Assembly: GCF_036416795.1 (NCBI RefSeq)
Contig: NZ_CP143867.1
Location: 1,364,001 to 1,428,000 of the forward strand
Length of the DNA: 64,000 nucleotides
From: Bacteroides sp. MSB163
Lineage (GTDB): Bacteria; Bacteroidota; Bacteroidia; Bacteroidales; Bacteroidaceae
Reading direction: 5' to 3'
Positions 1 through 7,354 of this stretch are shown one piece after another (position 1 is the first letter of the stretch; each line of letters begins with the position of its first letter). Position numbers and translations under genes: made by a program. The notes beneath the pieces are model-generated. The model was not told where the DNA came from. It made no database searches and was given only the letters and a program-made list of their open reading frames with translations.

Positions 1-1640
1 CGCGTCAGTACATGCACCATAGACGCATCATAATCTGGTGTACCCTTCAATTCCAGCAACCGGACTCCCTGATTCTTGATTGCACGATCCATTGCGTTCC
101 GTACCTCACGGGCATTACCGAAATTGCGTGTACGGGTCAGGTACATCTTCGAGAAGTAATTACGGATAAATGCCTCGGCCTCTTCATCCAGAGTCAGATG
201 CTCTTTCTTCACCTGTCGGCGGAAGATTTCCGTCAATTCATCGGCTTTATAGTCGCGGAAAGTCACCGTTTCATTGAAACGGGAGGCCATCCCCGAGTTG
301 GATCTCAGAAATTCTCCCATCTCCTTTGTATATCCGGCAGCAATAGCCACAAACTGCCCGCGACGGTCTTCTACCAGTTTCAGCAACGTATCAATTGCCT
401 CCTGGCCGAACTGGTCATTATCACCTTGCTTCAATGTATAGGCTTCATCAATGAACAGCACTCCGCCCATAGCCATATCCACATATTTTTCCACCGCCAA
501 AGCCGTCTGACCCACATACCCTGCAACCAGTTCCTTACGTGAAACTTCCACCAGCTGACCGATGGGCAGCACTTCCAGTGAATTCAGGATATCAGCAAAG
601 ATACGGGCAATCGTAGTCTTCCCCGTCCCTGGATTACCAAGGAACAGAAAATGATCTTTGACTTCCCGTTTAGCTCCGGCACCTTTCCGTTCCCGTTCAA
701 AATCTATCTTATGAATGATTTTCTGCACCGTTGCCTTGATTTCATCGATACCGACAAACTCATCCAGCTCTGCCATGATCTCCTCATAACTCTTCTGCCG
801 GAACTCTTTACCGGGAATATCCTCAGGAATGGCTACCGATGCATTCGGATCGCGCTTGATAGTATTGGCAAAGATATCAGCCGCTTTTTTCACAGCCAAA
901 TGCCCGTTCCCGAAATCATCTGATTTCTGCCGCATTTCATTCTTAAACACACGTTCCAATTTAGCATCCGCTTCCTCACTCAATGCAATCCCATAACGTT
1001 TTTTGAGTTCATGGATACAAAGCTGCTTCAGTTCCTCCATACTGAAATCTTTCAGATCGAAGTAATACTCAAAGCGATTGCGCACATCAGGATTGGATAT
1101 CAGAAACTCTTTAAAGGCCGATGAAAGCCCGGAAAGAATGACTATCGGATCATTGTTCCACTTATCCATACAGCTGAACAGCTTATCAAGCTTATTGATA
1201 TCATTGGCTGCACCCGAAGGCAAAAGCTTCTGCACATTTTCAATGCAAAGAATACCCCCTTTCAGGTCGGCGGTATTCTTTTCCCACTCTTTGGCAAACT
1301 CCTCATAATCCACCGCATCCACTACTTTCATGGCAGGCTTCTTGATAATACCACTGGAATACAATAGTTTTTGCAACACTCCTGCCAGTTTGGTTTTACC
1401 AGTTCCGGTATTTCCCGTAATAATCATATCCATGCCCAGACGAATGGAAATGCCACTACGCTGTGCACGCAAAGCGAGCGACTCACAAGTATTTACCAAA
1501 TCCTGCAACTGGTTCTTGACAGTTTCCATCCCCACCAACTCACGCAGCGGTTCGGTAGCTTTAGTAACCACATTGGTACCACACCATTTGCAGAAAACAG
1601 CGTTTTCACGGTTCGGCTTATTACATTTCGGACAATTCAT
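1..1640 (-). CDS. Zinc-ribbon double AAA+ ATPase (CbxX/CfqX-like), 3' end outside window
   Basis: The frame opens at an ATG at 1638-1640 and stays open to the window edge, so at least 546 residues are seen and the C-terminus is missing. The N-terminus is a zinc ribbon (CPKC at residues 3-6, CKWC at 17-20). Two AAA+ modules follow. The first has Walker A GNTGTGKT at residues 76-83, but its Walker B reads GGILCIENVQ, without the usual acidic DE pair. The second has GNPGTGKT near residue 335 and a normal Walker B (GVLFIDEAYTL). The second module resembles the CbxX/CfqX class of AAA+ remodelling ATPases. The gene lies 15 bp after the kinase gene on the same strand, so it is probably its co-transcribed partner. 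The likely role is ATP-driven remodelling or scaffolding in a phospho-signalling pathway. The substrate is unknown. Confidence 0.85.
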   Translation of the reverse strand, partial: MNCPKCNKPNRENAVFCKWCGTNVVTKATEPLRELVGMETVKNQLQDLVNTCESLALRAQRSGISIRLGMDMIITGNTGTGKTKLAGVLQKLLYSSGIIKKPAMKVVDAVDYEEFAKEWEKNTADLKGGILCIENVQKLLPSGAANDINKLDKLFSCMDKWNNDPIVILSGLSSAFKEFLISNPDVRNRFEYYFDLKDFSMEELKQLCIHELKKRYGIALSEEADAKLERVFKNEMRQKSDDFGNGHLAVKKAADIFANTIKRDPNASVAIPEDIPGKEFRQKSYEEIMAELDEFVGIDEIKATVQKIIHKIDFERERKGAGAKREVKDHFLFLGNPGTGKTTIARIFADILNSLEVLPIGQLVEVSRKELVAGYVGQTALAVEKYVDMAMGGVLFIDEAYTLKQGDNDQFGQEAIDTLLKLVEDRRGQFVAIAAGYTKEMGEFLRSNSGMASRFNETVTFRDYKADELTEIFRRQVKKEHLTLDEEAEAFIRNYFSKMYLTRTRNFGNAREVRNAMDRAIKNQGVRLLELKGTPDYDASMVHVLT

Positions 1641-1655
1641 AGTCATCTTCATTTA

Positions 1656-4600
1656 TCAGTTCTCTACATCTGCTTTCGCTTTTTTGAAACTGAAGTTCAC
1701 TTGTTTCTTGGTCGTATAATTCTCATAAGTACCTTCAAAAGCATCCATTCCATCGCCGGTGAACGTACCGTTATACTGCCCGTCGAGAGTACCGTTCTTG
1801 TATACATCGTCAAAATGGATAGTATTCGCAACGGTATTCACGGTGCCCGTCAGTGCTTCGTTGGTCAGATTCGTATATTGCACATGTATGGTAGCTTTCA
1901 AGCCATCCGAATTTGCTGTCGTTATGTTCAGCGTAGCATTACGTCCTTCAAACGTACCCTCCCATGTACCTGCCAGTTCTTTAAGCTTTCCATCGTTTTG
2001 CAGAAAACGGGAGGCATCCAGACCGAATGCCGGAGTATATTGCACAAACAGATAGGCCAGCCAACCCACCACCACCATGGAAAGTACAGCACGATAAGAA
2101 AACTTACGGATACAATCTTTCAGATATTTAGCATATTGCGCCGATTCACCGCCAATAGAAGACTCAAAGTGTGTTCCTACACTCGCCTTAAAAGCAAAAT
2201 GTAATGGTTCCAAGCCTGTTTCCTCAAAACCGGGATTCAGCAAATGATCATGCAACCTCCGCTCAACCGGAAGCTTGAAATAACAGCTTTTCATCAGATA
2301 ATAAGCCAGCAGGAGCAAAAGTCCAGCCAGTACATAATGAGCATAAGGCATGATGAGATCCAGCACAAAATATACTGTATAGTAGATAATTGTCCCCACA
2401 ATAAAGCCTAAAATAACACTTCCGATAAGATTCTCAAAATCAGAAGTCACAAAAATAAGAATACCGAAGATGATACCCATCGCCGCAATGGAACCGACAG
2501 AGAAACCGGACAACGGGTTTTCTGCGAACGGAAGCCCGTAGAAACATAATGCAACCGCAAAAGCCAAAATAGGAATGAAACACAGTATTCCCAGCAAGAC
2601 ACGCATCACCGTCAGCGTCCTACAACGCAAACGCACTTTCCGCAGGTTCTTATTCACAAAATCAGTGGCAATACGGAAATTGGAAACATCTGTATCTTTA
2701 CTATCTATTTTTTCGATGAATTCAAGATATTTCACCGTTTCCTGCTCATAAGCGAATTTGGGAGAAAGATTCTTCAACGGATTCTCCTGAAAGAAAGTAG
2801 TAAGCCAGTCTCTCAAATATCCACTCTCCAGCTCTGCCTTAACTTCTTTCGATGGAATGGACTTTAATTCATCCAAATCAGTGATACTCTTATCGCTATC
2901 CTTGAAATAATAATAAGGAAGAGAGCCCAATCCTTTAATCATCTTAAAGGTGGCGATGATCCAGTTATAAGGCCCCGCTTTCCGGAGATTATCTTTGGAT
3001 TTCAGTTCAAAGCAATAATTTATCCATTCAATCTTATCCTCATACACACCCTTAGACTTCAGATAGAAATAGAGCCGCGAACCTTTCAGACTTGAGAGCA
3101 TACCGAGAATATAATCGGCATATTCATGATCCGGATCATTCTTCGGTGTATTCTTGTAAACCATCAACTGTTGATTGATGAATTGGGCTATTTGAGTATG
3201 CGTGAAATAATAATTATTTGCTGTCTCGTCCATTTGCAGGGTGAAGGAAACTTTAGGACTCAAATTATAAAGTACACCGTAAGTTACCGCAGCATCCGAT
3301 GTACTGAAGCCTTTCAATTGAGTACGTATCTTCCCTACCAATCCTTTATCACGGCCTGCCAACCATATCAGGAAAGACTCTTCTGCCAAATCATTCCACG
3401 AGTCGGCACTCAACATATGATTATAAGCATAATGAAGAACTTCTTCCGGTGTATTGCAACGCCCCAAATTCCCCTTTTCATCGATCAATTCATAAGGACG
3501 TGAAGGATCAAGTTCATAGATCAAACGCCATAAAGCCTCCCTTTGGCGATCTTTTTTATTAAACAAGGGAGCTTTATCCGTAAGCCGCTTCAGATCGTGC
3601 GCATTAAAAAAGAGAAACAGGGGATCGTTCGCATTCGCCAAGGTAGTCTGGTAAGTGTTGAAATTCTCAATGAGAGATTGCGCTATTTCTTCGGCGGTAG
3701 TCCGCGGACGTCCCTTGACATCATAATAGGGCATATCCACATTGAGCGTATAACAGGCGGCATACAGCCCGGCAGTCTGGTCTTTCGGATAGCGCTTTTC
3801 TACAATATCTTCGATTTCCGAAACCAATTCCGGCCGCTGATTATCATTCAGCCATTTCGTAAGTTTACCGGTATAGAGATATTTAATGGCAAGATTCTGA
3901 TCCTGTCGCATAAAATCAGCCAATTGTTCGGGTGAATGTGCTATCTTATTCTTTCCGGCATTAAAAATAATACTGAAACGACGTTTACTTTCCTGCCCGA
4001 CAAAATCACTGAATACATCCTCTCCCCGAGCCCAACGAACGATTTCGGTAAATCCACAACGTTTTTCCGGTTGAGGTGCGGTCAATGCTTTTATTAATTG
4101 CAGCGTTCGTCCCGATAAATCCGCAGGAAAAGACAAATCTCCCGTACGTTTACGCTTCATCAGTTCAAATTCTCTTTCTTTAAACTCTTTCTCGCCCATC
4201 CACAGACAGAGCAAAACCATACCAAGAGAGTAAAAATCACTCTTCGTGTCAATCTCCACCCGATTCTCACCGGGAACCGTATAATACATTTCGGGAGCTG
4301 CATAAATGCGGGTACGAGCCTGGTCCGTACGGGCAACTCCATTCTGATCGCATCTTACAGAAATACCAAAATCCCCCAGCAGTACCTGGTTCTGATTCTC
4401 ATCGGTAAAAAAGAAATTACCCGGCTTGATATCCCGATGAATAAACCCATGCTTATGGCAGAAATCAATGGCGGCAGCAGCTTGTTTAGCAATTTCACAA
4501 AGCCTTCTTTCGTCTCCTTTCAGATTTATTTTATCCAAAGAGCCTCCTTTACAGTAAGTCATTACTTCATAATGCCTCAATTCACCGGAAACACGCGGAT

Positions 4601-5120
4601 TATCCCACTGACCATGATCTATGATATCCACTAATAATCCCGAGCGCGGAGTTTGTCTTATAATTTCAAGTATATGATGATTAGGAGGCGGTTCAATGCC
4701 AACATAATAGAGTTTTAGTACGTACTGCTTTCCCTTATTTTCCACCAGAAAGATCTGAGCTTCTCCCGTCCCATCCGATATTACCTTTATAACCCTGTAA
4801 TTCAAACCTTTAATAAGATATTCCGTATCATGCTGGCGAGTGATAGCCTCAATCGCCTTTTGCTGTTCGGCACGTAAGGTCGCATCATCTACCGAAACCG
4901 GACGCAACGTCTTATCCTCCATTCCACCGGGATGCAAAGTTTTGTCAATGTTAGCTACACCAGGGCGCAAGGTCTTCTTACTATCATCTTCCGGGCGAAG
5001 AGTTTTTTCTTCTTCACCAGGACGAAGAGTTTTCTCGGCTTTCAGGGCAGGGCGCAAAGTTTTATCACCGTCCGCACTACCAGGACGCAGTGTTTTATCA
5101 CTGTCTCTCAAGTCGCTCAT
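1656..5120 (-). CDS. Membrane Ser/Thr protein kinase with N-terminal KTLRP threonine repeats
   Basis: This is a 1154-residue Hanks-type kinase. I start it at the ATG at 5118-5120 (MSDLRDSDK) rather than an upstream in-frame TTG, which would overlap the preceding stop codon. Residues 1-82 form a hydrophilic tail with seven KTL[RH]P motifs and one degenerate copy; the threonines fall at 10, 21, 31, 40, 50, 61, 71 and 81. The kinase domain follows: ATP-binding Lys136 (YVLKLYYV), catalytic loop HRDIKPGN at 228-235, DFG at 250-252, and APE at 275-277. A long helical middle follows. Several membrane segments lie at roughly residues 870-1010 and another near 1070, then a small beta-rich C-terminal domain starting around LAGTWEGTF. 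The active-site residues are intact, so it should be active. The repeated threonines look like autophosphorylation or docking sites, but that is inference. Confidence 0.88.
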   Translation of the reverse strand: MSDLRDSDKTLRPGSADGDKTLRPALKAEKTLRPGEEEKTLRPEDDSKKTLRPGVANIDKTLHPGGMEDKTLRPVSVDDATLRAEQQKAIEAITRQHDTEYLIKGLNYRVIKVISDGTGEAQIFLVENKGKQYVLKLYYVGIEPPPNHHILEIIRQTPRSGLLVDIIDHGQWDNPRVSGELRHYEVMTYCKGGSLDKINLKGDERRLCEIAKQAAAAIDFCHKHGFIHRDIKPGNFFFTDENQNQVLLGDFGISVRCDQNGVARTDQARTRIYAAPEMYYTVPGENRVEIDTKSDFYSLGMVLLCLWMGEKEFKEREFELMKRKRTGDLSFPADLSGRTLQLIKALTAPQPEKRCGFTEIVRWARGEDVFSDFVGQESKRRFSIIFNAGKNKIAHSPEQLADFMRQDQNLAIKYLYTGKLTKWLNDNQRPELVSEIEDIVEKRYPKDQTAGLYAACYTLNVDMPYYDVKGRPRTTAEEIAQSLIENFNTYQTTLANANDPLFLFFNAHDLKRLTDKAPLFNKKDRQREALWRLIYELDPSRPYELIDEKGNLGRCNTPEEVLHYAYNHMLSADSWNDLAEESFLIWLAGRDKGLVGKIRTQLKGFSTSDAAVTYGVLYNLSPKVSFTLQMDETANNYYFTHTQIAQFINQQLMVYKNTPKNDPDHEYADYILGMLSSLKGSRLYFYLKSKGVYEDKIEWINYCFELKSKDNLRKAGPYNWIIATFKMIKGLGSLPYYYFKDSDKSITDLDELKSIPSKEVKAELESGYLRDWLTTFFQENPLKNLSPKFAYEQETVKYLEFIEKIDSKDTDVSNFRIATDFVNKNLRKVRLRCRTLTVMRVLLGILCFIPILAFAVALCFYGLPFAENPLSGFSVGSIAAMGIIFGILIFVTSDFENLIGSVILGFIVGTIIYYTVYFVLDLIMPYAHYVLAGLLLLLAYYLMKSCYFKLPVERRLHDHLLNPGFEETGLEPLHFAFKASVGTHFESSIGGESAQYAKYLKDCIRKFSYRAVLSMVVVGWLAYLFVQYTPAFGLDASRFLQNDGKLKELAGTWEGTFEGRNATLNITTANSDGLKATIHVQYTNLTNEALTGTVNTVANTIHFDDVYKNGTLDGQYNGTFTGDGMDAFEGTYENYTTKKQVNFSFKKAKADVEN

Positions 5121-5170
5121 AATTCTATATAGTTTTAAGATTAGCGTATCTAGCAAGGTATCCTGAAGGA

Positions 5171-6160
5171 TCAATCATCCTGATACTCAAATATTTTTGT
5201 AACAGTTACCACATCTTCATATATCCAAGTACCCCCCAGTTCCGGCTGGGCACACTCACTTGGGTGGCTATGCTGGCAACCGCAGAGGTTGCATATCCAA
5301 CAAACAGGCGCTTTTGTTACGGATTTCCGCAAAACAGGCAATTTCCTTGCCGAATAGTAATTCCGCTGCATCTGTGGCGTCATATCTCCTTCCGGACGAA
5401 GTTTCTCCATCAGCAACTTCATTTCTTCCAGTTTCTCTTTATAAGATTGCTTCGCTTCGTCAAGATCTACCTTCTTCACATTCAGTTGTATCTTCGGACG
5501 GGTTTGAACAGGTTCCTCCACTTTCGGTTCAGGTCTGGAAACCTGCATTCCTTCAAGAGAACCGCTTCCTGAAAAGAGATCTTTATATTGTTGTATCAGT
5601 TTCTTATCGGCTTCACTCAATTCTACAGGAGGCAGTTCCGGTTCCCCCACCGGAAGTTCTTCAGAGGCAGTATTCAGTATTTGTTCTTCCAAATCGGCAA
5701 GTTCCTGTGCCAATGCCAGCATTTCCTGAAAAATGGGGTCTTTCTTTGCCTTTTGCATTTCCTGCATTGCCATCTCATTCAGGGGACGATTACATTTTCG
5801 GCAAAAACTGCGGAAATTAAGGGTATTGCAGTCAGGACAGATAATCCCTGTGCGAGGATTACCACAATCAGGACAGAAGAAGTCATCCGCTTCCATCGAG
5901 GCACCGCAGAATGAACACAATTCTGCATGAAGTCCTTGTCCGCAATAAGGGCATATTTCCCAATTAGGCTGAACAAGAGAGTTACAACGCATACAGGAAG
6001 TTCCTTTAAGCGACATGCCACATTCTTCACAGAATTTATCGCCACTGTGACAAGGTGTCCCGCAATTAGGACAACATTGCAGCTGTTCCGCCTGTTTCTC
6101 CGAAGTCTTCTGCTGCGCCTTTATCTGTTGTTCCGATAAAGATTGATGTTGCTGTTCCAT
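5171..6160 (-). CDS. Multi-zinc-ribbon protein, first gene of the kinase cluster
   Basis: This 329-residue cytosolic-looking protein has no signal peptide. The N-terminal 130 residues carry a series of CxxC knuckles (CPNCG, CEECG, CMRCN, CPYCG, CSFCG, CPDCG, CPDCN, CRKC), enough for about four tandem zinc ribbons. A Glu/Pro/Lys-rich helical linker follows. The C-terminal part has another Cys/His cluster (CWICNLCGCQHSH) and ends with GGTWIYEDVVTVTK. It begins the minus-strand run zinc-ribbon protein, kinase, AAA+ ATPase. The next ATG on that run is 50 bp beyond its stop. Tandem zinc ribbons of this sort usually act as protein-interaction or scaffold modules, so an adaptor for the kinase is plausible. 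No enzymatic domain is visible. Confidence 0.8.
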   Translation of the reverse strand: MEQQHQSLSEQQIKAQQKTSEKQAEQLQCCPNCGTPCHSGDKFCEECGMSLKGTSCMRCNSLVQPNWEICPYCGQGLHAELCSFCGASMEADDFFCPDCGNPRTGIICPDCNTLNFRSFCRKCNRPLNEMAMQEMQKAKKDPIFQEMLALAQELADLEEQILNTASEELPVGEPELPPVELSEADKKLIQQYKDLFSGSGSLEGMQVSRPEPKVEEPVQTRPKIQLNVKKVDLDEAKQSYKEKLEEMKLLMEKLRPEGDMTPQMQRNYYSARKLPVLRKSVTKAPVCWICNLCGCQHSHPSECAQPELGGTWIYEDVVTVTKIFEYQDD

Positions 6161-6205
6161 AAACCGTATTCAGACTATAAGTTAACCACCCAGATTTTAA
6201 ATTTC

Positions 6206-6213
6206 CAAATATA
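6206..6213 (-). promoter_or_regulatory. Candidate -7 element for the zinc-ribbon/kinase/ATPase cluster
   Basis: Read on the minus strand this is TATATTTG, a match to the Bacteroidetes -7 consensus TAnnTTTG, about 45 bp before the start of the zinc-ribbon gene. I see no well-spaced -33 TTTG, so support rests on the -7 box and position only. Confidence 0.35.
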
Positions 6214-6320
6214 TCAAATTATTTGCGGAATACGATGGCGGCAGATAGAAAAAACTCTTTTTTGCTCCTAAACAGTATAGAAATGAGGTAAATGATTTTA
6301 GCCTATGTATTCAATCTCTT

Positions 6321-6401
6321 AGACGCAGATGACACGGATTTAAAGGCTGCGCTGTCACATCAATAAATAAAAAATCTGCGTCATCCGTGTCATCCGCGTC
6401 T
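6321..6401. repeat. Imperfect palindromic intergenic repeat (AGACGCRGATGACACGGAT words)
   Basis: The left arm AGACGCAGATGACACGGATT (6321-6340) is matched in inverted orientation by the right part (6373-6401), with one mismatch over 19 bases. The right part carries an extra copy of the ATGAC word. About 32 bases separate the arms. The words TGCGTCATCCGTGTCATC look like a dispersed Bacteroidetes intergenic repeat that I have seen in similar genomes. Only one copy occurs in this window, so dispersal cannot be shown here. Confidence 0.65.
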
Positions 6402-6488
6402 AAAAAATAAATCAGCACTTCATTCAAAACCCTACAAAAATGCACAAAACATAACCAATAGAAATTTAACTCATATTCTGGATATTAG

Positions 6489-6578
6489 CTATATATATCG
6501 GACGCGCAACATCTATATATCGGGCATGTCGCATCTATATATCGGGCATGCAGTATCTATATATCCAATACCACCGAT
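6489..6578. repeat. 22-bp period tandem array A1 (CTATATATCGGGCATG)
   Basis: Four successive units start at 6489, 6513, 6535 and 6557; the last three are 22 bp each and the first is 24 bp. Each begins CTATATAT. Units two and three share CTATATATCGGGCATG and match at 19 of 22 positions; unit four drifts after CTATATATC. No promoter or coding content is evident. The array lies in the gene-free stretch 6161-7354 between the divergently transcribed zinc-ribbon gene and mnmG. Confidence 0.8.
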
Positions 6579-6701
6579 ATATAGCTCGTTAGTCCGCATC
6601 ACATACACACTTTTCTCACATAATATGGAAATGCCGCTTGTTATAATCGCGACAGTGACGATATATTCGTCCTATCAATCACACTGTGTAAAGAAGTCGA
6701 A

Positions 6702-6811
6702 AACCTGTTATTTCTCCTTTTACAGGAAGTTAAGAGTTTGTCGACAGGAAATTAACTTCTTGCCAACAAACTCTTAACTCCTTGTCGGCAAGAAATTGAC
6801 ACTTTGTAGCA
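6702..6811. repeat. 22-bp period tandem array A2 (AGGAAATTAACTTCTTG)
   Basis: Five consecutive 22-bp units start at 6702, 6724, 6746, 6768 and 6790. Units two to five share a frame of AnGAA-TTAAC-TTG-C words; units two and three match at 15 of 22 positions, and the first unit is the most diverged. The period equals that of array A1 but the repeated word is unrelated. Confidence 0.7.
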
Positions 6812-6931
6812 CCTTGATAATCAACGATAAATTCCCCTTGTACAAAAAAATATTCGTGCACATATATTACTCGCTTTTCACACCTCTAACATATTCCGCT
6901 TGCTTCGGAATCAGACATGCCTGAAACAACA

Positions 6932-7019
6932 AGCAACGTCATGATGCAAAACTAGCAATATTCCGCATTACGACATTGCTAGTTTTACATCATGACATTG
7001 CTTGTTATAATTATACTCA
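6932..7019. repeat. 22-bp period array A3 with embedded 22-bp-arm inverted repeat
   Basis: Units of 22 bp start at 6932, 6954, 6976 and 6998. The first two begin AGCAA and the last two begin TTGCT, its inverse. The arms 6938-6959 and 6975-6996 are inverted repeats of one another (GTCATGATG-AAAACTAGCAAT) with one mismatch and a 15-base spacer, so the array can also fold as a long hairpin. No poly-T tract follows, so it does not read as a simple terminator. Confidence 0.65.
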
Positions 7020-7049
7020 ATACATCAAGTGTTATTTTCTTCTTGCAGT

Positions 7050-7173
7050 CTTTCAGTTTTTTCCCGAGCTCCCTGTTCATCGGCATTTCAGCTGAAACAT
7101 CCAAGTCTATAGTCGCTTCAGGCATATTTCAGCCAGAATGCCGATGAACAGGGAGCTCGGGAAGAACTGAAAG
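7050..7173. repeat. Long inverted repeat (37-bp arms, 49-base spacer)
   Basis: The left arm 7050-7087 and right arm 7137-7173 are inverted copies (core CCCGAGCTCCCTGTTCATCG), differing by one extra base and one substitution in the T-rich part. The spacer contains a smaller palindrome (TTTCAGCTGAAA). Near-identity of the arms implies a recent or selected structure. It could be a MITE-like element, a recoded RNA hairpin or a nucleoid-structure element. I found no flanking target-site duplication that I trust. Confidence 0.75.
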
Positions 7174-7322
7174 AACAGAAAGAACTTTTTCTCAAAAATA
7201 GTGGGCATAGCATATTAGTTCTTCCTCAAAAAAATGAGAGATTGGTATGGTTCACAAGCCGCTAACCTTCCCTTAAACAATGATAAGAAAAAGAAAAACT
7301 GGATGAGTAGTAGTTTTTTTCG

Positions 7323-7330
7323 TAACTTTG
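7323..7330 (+). promoter_or_regulatory. -7 element upstream of mnmG
   Basis: TAACTTTG matches the Bacteroidetes -7 box TAnnTTTG and is followed by GCAC, 24 bp before the mnmG start codon. No clear -33 TTTG is present at the expected distance. It probably drives the mnmG-apt-uvrC run. Confidence 0.5.
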
Positions 7331-7354
7331 CACTGTTTTAAAGACATTGAATGA

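Noticed and set aside
1371..2204. 277-codon plus-strand frame over the kinase 3' end
   Set aside because: It is antisense to the kinase and ATPase genes, lacks any domain and has a composition expected of a shadow frame.
5121..5174. Kinase start at the upstream TTG
   Set aside because: This would overlap the previous stop and add a hydrophobic stretch before the threonine repeats. The internal ATG is the more natural start.
6526..6777. 83-codon open frame in the repeat region
   Set aside because: It runs through arrays A1 and A2, has no family resemblance and no start signal, so it is chance coding across repeats.
6489..7019. CRISPR array
   Set aside because: Units are contiguous with no constant repeat plus unique spacer pattern, the units themselves drift, and no cas gene is present.
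6932..7019. Invertible (phase-variable) promoter
   Set aside because: The segment between the inverted arms is only 15 bp, holds no promoter, and no site-specific recombinase gene is nearby.
6161..7354. tRNA or other structured RNA gene in the long gene-free region
   Set aside because: I looked for an acceptor stem, T-loop GTTCRA and anticodon arm and found none. The palindromes there are repeat structures.
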